Below the pieces are notes generated by a model, which worked only from the letters and a program-made list of their open reading frames with translations, did not search any database and was not told the DNA's origin. The translations under genes were made by a program, and so were the position numbers. A stretch of DNA of 51,642 bases, from positions 1 to 51,642 of the forward strand of contig CANLOE010000046.1 in assembly GCA_947492745.1 (NCBI GenBank), written 5' to 3'. This document shows positions 45,730 through 51,642 of the stretch, piece after piece (the stretch's first letter is position 1; each line of letters opens with the position of its first letter). The DNA is from an uncultured Cyclobacteriaceae bacterium. Its GTDB lineage: Bacteria; Bacteroidota; Bacteroidia; Cytophagales; Cyclobacteriaceae.

Positions 45730-46208
45730 GAGACTGTTTTAAAGTGTATTTGTTTTTTTACGTGGAGGGTATTGATTTTTAATGATTACATGGGATTCGC
45801 CTGAATACCATTTATCTCCATCCTTTACCTTCCCCATCACGCTCATTGTGGTATTTAATCTTGCGGCGCATAGTTTCGTTGAAATTTTCGCAGATAGCGC
45901 TGGTATTTTTTTCCACGCGGTAGGCTGGCTCCTTCACTGGCAACAATCTTCAGGACATTTTCTTAATGCTCTGCCCTACCTTATTCTACACTCAAAATAA
46001 GTGGTGACAAATAGTTAACCCCGAATCATGCATTGAAAAATCTACTGCGGGTCTAAATAGCTGTAAACCGGTCGTTGCACTACGTTTTTTGAATTCACCC
46101 TAGCGGTGCTATGCTAAATCCAATAAAACTCCCTGATTTATGGACATGTAAACCCTCGTTACGAAGTTCCAACGCATGATCCGGGTAAAAACAATTTCAA
46201 AACTTCTC
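45730..46208 (+). mobile_element. Long A-type element A7, interrupted by B
   Basis: Left end GAGACTGTTTTAAAGTG, flank CTA; right end TTTCAAAACTTCTC, flank TTA. It shares TACGTGGAGGGTATTGATTTTTAATG with the copy after hisG, so both belong to the longer A subtype. A B element interrupts it near the right end. Confidence 0.7.
46019..46185 (-). mobile_element. Element B nested in A7
   Basis: A B copy with ends CCCCGAATCATGCATTG and CCAACGCATGATCCGGG. The flanks are GTTAA and TAAAA, which share only TAA, so the target duplication is imperfect. The A sequence resumes after it (AACAATTTCAAAAC). Confidence 0.8.
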
Positions 46209-46351
46209 TTATTCGATTGGGTATATGTACATATAATTTTAATTACCTTTTTAATAACCCATAAGATGCCAAAAGGTTGTCCTGAGTCTTCGAAAGACGG
46301 TATAGTGTACACTATCTGACACTTATTCATTGTATTGTGAACAGTATTGCA

Positions 46352-47749
46352 CTAGTGCAAAGAGGAAATGATACCGGATAAAAATGAGTTATAATCGAAG
46401 TTGCCTTTTTTCGAATTGCCCAGACGGACAACCACAAGCTTTTTGGAAGGTATAATATATATTCGCTGGCCGCTAAAGCCATTGGCGCTGAACATATCCT
46501 CGGGTACTTGAGGCAATGGACGTAATTCGGGCTTTCCCTTGGGCCCCGCGTTCAGCCAAAAATGAGCTCCGTATTCTCCTATAGGAGCATCCGGGGTAGG
46601 CGTAGTGCTATAGGCGACCCATCCTTCAGGCAGTATTCTCTCCCCATTCCATAGTCCATCATTATAATAGAGAAGACCAAATCTAGCCCAGTCCCTTGCG
46701 GTGGCAAAAGTATAGGAAGAGCCTACATAGGTGCCGGAAGCATCAGGTTCCAGTGTGGCACTGTACATACCTATTTTTTCTAAAAGGCGTTTTCTGGGAA
46801 AGCTGGCATAATCTTTATCCCCTACAGTCTGCCGAATGATCAAGGACAGAATATTGGAAGTGCCGCTAGAGTAGTACCAGTGTTCGCCGGGAGGATGTTC
46901 CAATGAAGCCCTCGCGGCACTTTTCCCCATATTGGGATTTTTGAAGAGCATGTTGGTGGCAGAACTGGGGCCACTATACTCCTCCTCCCATGCCAGCCCA
47001 CTGCTCATTCGTAATAGGTGATTGATGGTAATCTTATTTCTGGGGTCATTCTTTTCCTTGGTCCATAGGGCAAGCGATGGTGTATCCTCTATCCTTAGCT
47101 TACCGTCCTTTACCAGAATACCAATCAAGGCATTGGTAATACTCTTGGACATGGACCACCCAAGAAGGGGCATATTACGATCAAATCCTTCGGCATAGGC
47201 TTCTGTCACCAATTGGCCATCATGTACAATGACCACAGCACGGGTATTTTGGGGTTTTTCAGGTTTTTTTTCTTCGAATGCACTGGCTATTGTTGCATTT
47301 AGCTGATTGATATCAAAAATACCTGCCCAGTGATCAATGGCCAATACCCTTTCTCCTTGAGGCCAAAGGCTGTCCTTCGGCAACCTTTTATCATGAGCGA
47401 ATGCCGTCTCGACGGGCGGCGGCATGGGACTTATTTCTGAGCGGTTCTTTGATAAGGTACAGCCAAGGCCCTTTCTGTAAAAGGCACTACGCTCGGCCAT
47501 GCCAAAAACACTACCCGTGACTGTTGCCGCAGAAGTATCGTGTTCGAAATGTCCCAGTGTTAGCGGAAAAGTACTCAGTTCCCGTGCCACAATATCGGCT
47601 AAAGGTCTTTCGGAGAGGTATATACAAGAACAGATATTTTTAGCTCCATAACCACTGATTATGGGGAAGGCCCTCCAGGCATAATAGATACCGTAGGCCA
47701 GTACCATGGCGAAGAATGTGAAAAAAATATTGCGTACTATTTTTATCAT
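46352..47749 (-). CDS. Class C beta-lactamase-like serine hydrolase
   Basis: A 465-residue exported or membrane-anchored serine hydrolase. One hydrophobic segment (about 7-25) leads into a 120-residue region of unknown fold with ICSC, then the beta-lactamase/transpeptidase-like domain. This has GWSMSKSITNALIG (Ser199 and Lys202, S-x-x-K) and HPPGEHWYYSSGTSNILS as the YxN-type region. The architecture resembles 6-aminohexanoate-dimer hydrolases or esterases of this clan. Substrate unknown. Confidence 0.82.
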   Translation of the reverse strand: MIKIVRNIFFTFFAMVLAYGIYYAWRAFPIISGYGAKNICSCIYLSERPLADIVARELSTFPLTLGHFEHDTSAATVTGSVFGMAERSAFYRKGLGCTLSKNRSEISPMPPPVETAFAHDKRLPKDSLWPQGERVLAIDHWAGIFDINQLNATIASAFEEKKPEKPQNTRAVVIVHDGQLVTEAYAEGFDRNMPLLGWSMSKSITNALIGILVKDGKLRIEDTPSLALWTKEKNDPRNKITINHLLRMSSGLAWEEEYSGPSSATNMLFKNPNMGKSAARASLEHPPGEHWYYSSGTSNILSLIIRQTVGDKDYASFPRKRLLEKIGMYSATLEPDASGTYVGSSYTFATARDWARFGLLYYNDGLWNGERILPEGWVAYSTTPTPDAPIGEYGAHFWLNAGPKGKPELRPLPQVPEDMFSANGFSGQRIYIIPSKKLVVVRLGNSKKGNFDYNSFLSGIISSLH

Positions 47750-48368
47750 GTTGTGAGACTATTTGGGATTATATGTAACATTTGTTATTACTTATTTGAC
47801 TATAAAAACAATTGGTAAGGATAACAGTACTAGCTGAGGGCTTTCCTCCAAATTGCTCATCAGAAGAAATCCATAAGAAATGAGCATAACTGATAAAGCA
47901 AAAGCTGAATATCGTTCTCTTGGGAATCCCATTTGTCCGTTGGGGATCAATACATGCGCATAAAATAAAAGAGATATTTCAAAACAGTCTCTAACAAGTT
48001 TGTCAAATAAGGATACCCACTGTACTGATAGATTTCTATTATCGCCTATTCTAATTGAATAAAGGGTTGGATCACTTTGCCAAAGAGCAAAGTGAGCAAG
48101 TGTTCCATAAGTTTTATTCAATTATATATTATGTAATTAAACAATAGATTAGTAATTTGGGAATGTTGAAAAAAAAATTATTTTAATGGATTCATATTTT
48201 CTTTGCTTTACAAATATACTTTTGAATAGCAAAAATCTTCAAAAGTATATACGGGATATGCAAGATAATCATTGAATGAACGGGAGAGGATCCATAACCG
48301 TTTAAATATTCAATATTTTTTATATGAACAATATAGTTTTACTTTTTAAATTAAGGAAATCATTCTCA
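47750..48368. other. Gene-poor stretch with a possible coding remnant
   Basis: The minus strand has a 109-codon open frame (47792-48121) whose last 45 residues (ERYSAFALSVMLISYGFLLMSN...LVLLSLPIVFIVK) look like two membrane helices. Its middle is built from an A-type terminal repeat (TTTCAAAACAGTCTC-TAA, ending 47991). It may be the 3' part of a broken membrane-protein gene; I do not call it a gene. The AT-rich part from 48120 should hold the promoter of the YfiR-like gene. Confidence 0.35.
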
Positions 48369-48887
48369 ATGATGAAGGAATTGTTGAAATATGCCTTTAT
48401 TGTAATGTTTGCTTTTAGCGTTACTTCATCGACAAAAGCTCAAGAAAATTACGATATACATACCGTATATATCTATAGTTTCATTAAATATGTGGAGTGG
48501 CCTACAGGAACGCGAGAGGGTGATTTTATCATTGGAGTTCTTGGAGAATCTCCTATTGTGCGTGCTCTGAAAAAAATGGCTAAATTAAAGAAAGCAGGAA
48601 CGCAGAAAATAGTTATAAAAGAATTTAATGATCCTGTTGAAATGACGACCTGCCATGTGCTGTTCCTAAGTAATTCAAATCAGGATAAATTTGAAGGAGT
48701 GATAGAGAAGCTCAAAAATCGCCCTACTTTGCTTATTACCGAAAGCAAGGGTTTGGCAAAAAAAGGTAGTTGTATCAATTTTGTTAGAAAAGGTAATAAC
48801 CTTGCATTTGAGTTGAACAGAACATCAGTGGATAGAGCCAACCTGAAGGTGGCGGGTGAACTGGTCAAGCTTGCAGTATTGATATGA
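48369..48887 (+). CDS. YfiR-like periplasmic protein (DUF4154)
   Basis: About 172 residues from the Met at 48369 (the frame starts at 48324). The signal peptide ends STKA-Q. The YfiR/HmsC-like domain is recognised by YIYSFIKYVEWP near the mature N-terminus, FIIGVLGESPIVRAL, CHVLFLSNS and the C-terminal GSCINFVRKGNNLAFELNRTSVDRANLKVAGELVKLAVLI. In Pseudomonas, YfiR represses the inner-membrane diguanylate cyclase YfiN from the periplasm. Here the next gene is a membrane sensor, 104 bases downstream, and a comparable periplasmic control is inferred. Confidence 0.85.
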   Translation: MMKELLKYAFIVMFAFSVTSSTKAQENYDIHTVYIYSFIKYVEWPTGTREGDFIIGVLGESPIVRALKKMAKLKKAGTQKIVIKEFNDPVEMTTCHVLFLSNSNQDKFEGVIEKLKNRPTLLITESKGLAKKGSCINFVRKGNNLAFELNRTSVDRANLKVAGELVKLAVLI

Positions 48888-48991
48888 TGTTCTAAAAGGC
48901 ATTCTAGCAGGTCACACTTGTTCATCAAGTATATTTTTGGTTAAACGGTATATTTTTTTTAGTATACTAGTGTAGTTATACATACTCTCTA

Positions 48992-50935
48992 ATGAAAAAA
49001 CTGAAACTTACCATTGGCAATAAGATTTTTATAGGATTCTTATCGCTTATCTTACTATTTAGTATCAATGCCGGTGTTATCTTTTTTAAAAGTAAGGACA
49101 TCGATGAGGTGCGCCAAAAAACAGCTACTATTATCCGACCCTCAAGGGATAATGTCAAAGAGTTGAAATCCATGGTGCAGAAGTCCAAGAACTGGATTAC
49201 CAACTGGGTGTACCTTCAGACCAATACGAAGGATAAGGAAAATCTAAGAAACCTACATACTTATGAGTACCCGGCTATACGCGAGAAAATCAATGAACTG
49301 ATTCCATACTGGAGTAAGGAGGATTCTGCCGGATTCAAGATGGAGGCTATTATGAAGGACTTTGAAGACCTGATAAAAATCCATAAGACGGACATCATGT
49401 CAGAACTGGTCACTTTCGAGAATTATGAAGATCCTTTCACGAAATTGATGGCAGAGGATAAAATCGAAGCGGAGATACTACCCAAGACAGATGCTATCAT
49501 CGAAAGACTAAAAGATGTGGATGCACTCATGGAAGACTACTCTCAAAGAGGAGACCGTAAGTTGGAAGAGTCCAGTAAGAGTTTGCGCGAACTGACCCTG
49601 CTTCTGGGTTCATTGATTATTTTTATCGGAGTGGTTGAAGGTATATTTATGTCGCGTTCCATTACCAAACCCATACTATTCATCAAAGAAATTGTCCAGC
49701 AGCTGGGCAGGGGAGAACTCCCTGAGGACAAAGACAGGCGCTTCAGTAATGATGAGATTGGAGAAATGGCAGTGGCTACAGAGAAGCTTGTCAATGGACT
49801 CAAATCCACTACGATGTTCGCCGAGAACATCGGAAATGGTAACTACGATTCAGTGTTCGAACCATTGAGTGAACAGGATGTGCTGGGCAATGCACTACTG
49901 GAAATGCGCAAAAACCTGCAAGCGGTATCTGAGGAGGATAAAAAAAGAAATTGGGCTACCGAAGGCCTGGCCAAGTTCGGGGACTTACTACGCCGCAACA
50001 ATGATAATATAGAAAGGCTATCCGATGAGATTATCGTCAATCTCATCAAGTACCTTGATGCCAATCAAGGAGGCCTTTTCGTTGTAGAAAATCAGGGCAA
50101 CGAATCTTACATGGGACTAGTGTCCTGCTATGCTTGGGACAAGAAAAAGTATCTTGAACAAAAGATAGTCAAAGGTGATGGACTGATAGGACAGTGTTGG
50201 TTGGAAATGGACACCATTTATATAACAGATGTCCCCGATGATTATGTGACCATTACTTCCGGACTAGGGGATGCCAATCCTACCAGCATACTTATCGTAC
50301 CCCTGAAAGTCAATGATGAAATATTCGGTGCTGTCGAAATCGCCTCTTTCAATGAAATAAAGGATTATGAAGTAGATTTTGTGGAGAAAATCGCAGAGAG
50401 TATCGCCTCAACCATCTCAACTGTGAAAATCAATGCGAGGACTCAAAAACTACTCGAAGAATCTACACAACTGACAGAGCAAATGCGCTCACAGGAAGAA
50501 GAAATGCGGCAAAATATGGAAGAATTACAGGCGACACAGGAAGAGATGCAACGTAGTCAGAATGAGTCTCAAGGTACGCTGGAAGCCATTAATCATGCTT
50601 TGGGTAAAGTAGACTTATCTCCTGATGGTAGAATATTGGCGGCTAACCAGAACTTCCTGAATATGCTGGGTTACTCCAGAAACGAAATTGTGGACAAACC
50701 ATATAAAATGCTTGTTGATGAAGAAGCGCGTATTTCTCAAGAATACGAAAATCTCTGGGAAGCTTTGCGAAATGGTAGAATTCAAGATGGTGAGTTTCAA
50801 AGAAAGAGCAAAAGTGGAAAGTTGGTCTGGCTGAAAGGAAACTATACACCCATTAAAAACAATAGGGGAGAAGTCGAGAAAATTGTCAAACTGGTATACA
50901 ATATCTCAGAATACAAAGCGCTATTGGAGTCCTGA
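48992..50935 (+). CDS. Membrane sensor with HAMP, GAF and PAS domains, no output domain
   Basis: A 647-residue membrane protein. TM1 about 11-31; periplasmic helical sensor about 32-195; TM2 about 200-222; HAMP about 222-275 (SRSITKPILFIKEIV...DEIGEMAVATEKL) with a second helical unit; GAF about 330-470 (GGLFVVE, VKGDGLIGQCW, ILIVPLKVNDEIFGAVEIASF); coiled coil about 470-525 rich in Glu/Gln; PAS/PAC about 530-640 ending VKLVYNISEYKALLES. It stops there: no histidine kinase, GGDEF or methyl-accepting domain follows, so it must signal through a partner. It is likely paired with the YfiR-like protein. Confidence 0.82.
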   Translation: MKKLKLTIGNKIFIGFLSLILLFSINAGVIFFKSKDIDEVRQKTATIIRPSRDNVKELKSMVQKSKNWITNWVYLQTNTKDKENLRNLHTYEYPAIREKINELIPYWSKEDSAGFKMEAIMKDFEDLIKIHKTDIMSELVTFENYEDPFTKLMAEDKIEAEILPKTDAIIERLKDVDALMEDYSQRGDRKLEESSKSLRELTLLLGSLIIFIGVVEGIFMSRSITKPILFIKEIVQQLGRGELPEDKDRRFSNDEIGEMAVATEKLVNGLKSTTMFAENIGNGNYDSVFEPLSEQDVLGNALLEMRKNLQAVSEEDKKRNWATEGLAKFGDLLRRNNDNIERLSDEIIVNLIKYLDANQGGLFVVENQGNESYMGLVSCYAWDKKKYLEQKIVKGDGLIGQCWLEMDTIYITDVPDDYVTITSGLGDANPTSILIVPLKVNDEIFGAVEIASFNEIKDYEVDFVEKIAESIASTISTVKINARTQKLLEESTQLTEQMRSQEEEMRQNMEELQATQEEMQRSQNESQGTLEAINHALGKVDLSPDGRILAANQNFLNMLGYSRNEIVDKPYKMLVDEEARISQEYENLWEALRNGRIQDGEFQRKSKSGKLVWLKGNYTPIKNNRGEVEKIVKLVYNISEYKALLES

Positions 50936-51534
50936 ACGAAACCAGCCTAAATATTGTGTATATGGAGAGAGTCCTTATACACAAAGGCAATTGATTTGGG
51001 ACAAGATAGTTTGTGGACTTAGGTGCCACTATTTTCGAAAAGAGCCTAATGACAAGTCTACCCGTAACGATTCAACATTATCTGGATCTTTCCCTAAGGG
51101 TCATTCCTGTAAGGCTTCCTATTCATTTTTTCTTGAGCATAACTATACTGCATAAGCTAGTTCAGTAACCTTATACCATAGATCATAAAAGTTTATCCCG
51201 TCCATCGTCCATCTCCTGGAAAAGGTTTCCATAATTATTCACTGCTATCGTAATAATGCATTAACCGAAAACTCCATTGTTTTGGAATAAAATGATTCCT
51301 TTTGAAAAACGCTGTGTATAGTCGGGGTGAACGCAGGGCAATCGATCATCTATCAATAATACTTATTATCTTTTCTTCTCGGCTTGCTCCAAATACATAT
51401 AAAGCAAAGTCTAAATCAGACTTTTATGCCATTACTGTGCCCTAGGCTATTTATTGTATTATACGATGCTATGCTATGCGCTTTCCTATAGGGCAACCGT
51501 TGCCCTGATGCTGAGCTTTTGATGGAATTTTGAA
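50936..51534. other. Gene-free stretch
   Basis: About 600 bases with no credible ORF, recognised repeat or strong hairpin. The open frame running across the previous stop is not protein-like. Confidence 0.4.
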
Positions 51535-51642
51535 CCCGAATCATGCGTTGGAACTTCGTAACGAGGGTTTAATACAGATTAATATTTTTAATGTCGTATA
51601 TATTGATTAATTTCCAAGATGGGAAAGAAAGTACACTTCGAA
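51535..51642 (+). mobile_element. Element B8 interrupted by E6, cut by window edge
   Basis: It starts CCCGAATCATGCGTTGGAACTTCG (B left end) and, after GAGGGTTTAA at 51572, changes to TACAGATTAATATTTTTAATGTCG, a diverged E left end. This is the same kind of site used by E4 in B6. Both right ends are outside the window. Confidence 0.6.

Noticed and set aside
45782-46000. 72-codon ORF inside the long A element, considered as a transposase remnant
   Set aside because: No DDE or other transposase motif; the sequence varies freely between the two long A copies.
1-51642. CRISPR array, tRNA, rRNA or prophage
   Set aside because: Repeats are dispersed and not regularly spaced with spacers; I saw no tRNA-like T-loop/acceptor pattern, no rRNA and no phage genes.

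Overview
The window looks like a chromosomal segment of a free-living, probably marine Bacteroidota bacterium, most likely Cytophagales-like (lineage is inference). Supporting signs are a secreted enzyme ending in a type IX secretion (Por) sorting domain, the long (666-residue) form of IspG, a TamL-type outer-membrane lipoprotein beside a SpoU methyltransferase, many lipoproteins, a PD40-OmpA envelope protein, a YfiR-like protein beside a HAMP-GAF-PAS sensor, and a few TAnnTTTG promoter-like boxes.

Layout. 0.2-7.2 kb: PAP2 phosphatase, a GH85 endo-beta-N-acetylglucosaminidase with PKD and discoidin modules and a T9SS tail, a LURP-one/scramblase-like protein and riboflavin synthase. 7.8-16.2 kb: a complete histidine operon, hisG-hisD-hisC-hisB-hisH-hisA-hisF-hisIE. 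It is preceded by an unlisted 18-codon leader ORF with five consecutive His codons and by an intrinsic terminator, the architecture of a ribosome-mediated attenuator. 16.3-24.3 kb: a lipoprotein, a TTG-start 57-residue membrane protein, divergent tamL and SpoU methyltransferase genes, an unknown 181-residue protein and an exported thioredoxin-like protein. 24.6-33.2 kb: ispG and a small DUF6728-like membrane protein, a YjbR-like protein, a Lys-rich lipoprotein, a CrtC/AttH-like lipoprotein, a class A beta-lactamase-fold hydrolase and a CoA-type Nudix hydrolase. 34.6-51 kb: PD40-OmpA protein, LhgO, a Bax-like glucosaminidase overlapping a NodB deacetylase gene, a large zinc metalloprotease, MsrB, a class C-type serine hydrolase, a YfiR-like protein and a HAMP-GAF-PAS sensor.

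The most distinctive property is the intergenic space. It is filled with short non-coding elements of about 160-220 bp that have terminal inverted repeats and, in intact copies, target-site duplications. I name four groups here. A has ends GAGACTGTTTTAAA and duplicates TAA/TTA. B, C and D are related subfamilies with CCC...GGG ends and an AT-rich 5-bp duplication such as TTTAA, TTAAA, TTTAT or TTCAA. E has ends TACAAA...TTTGTA and duplicates TAA/TTA. F has ends TGAAGTGATTTAGACTTTTT. No transposase is present in the window, so they behave like MITEs moved in trans. They nest in each other (E in C in B; D in A; B in A; E in B), two elements lie exactly at stop codons (msrB, tamL), two A-type copies lie inside the his operon, and several end 20-55 bases before a gene start.
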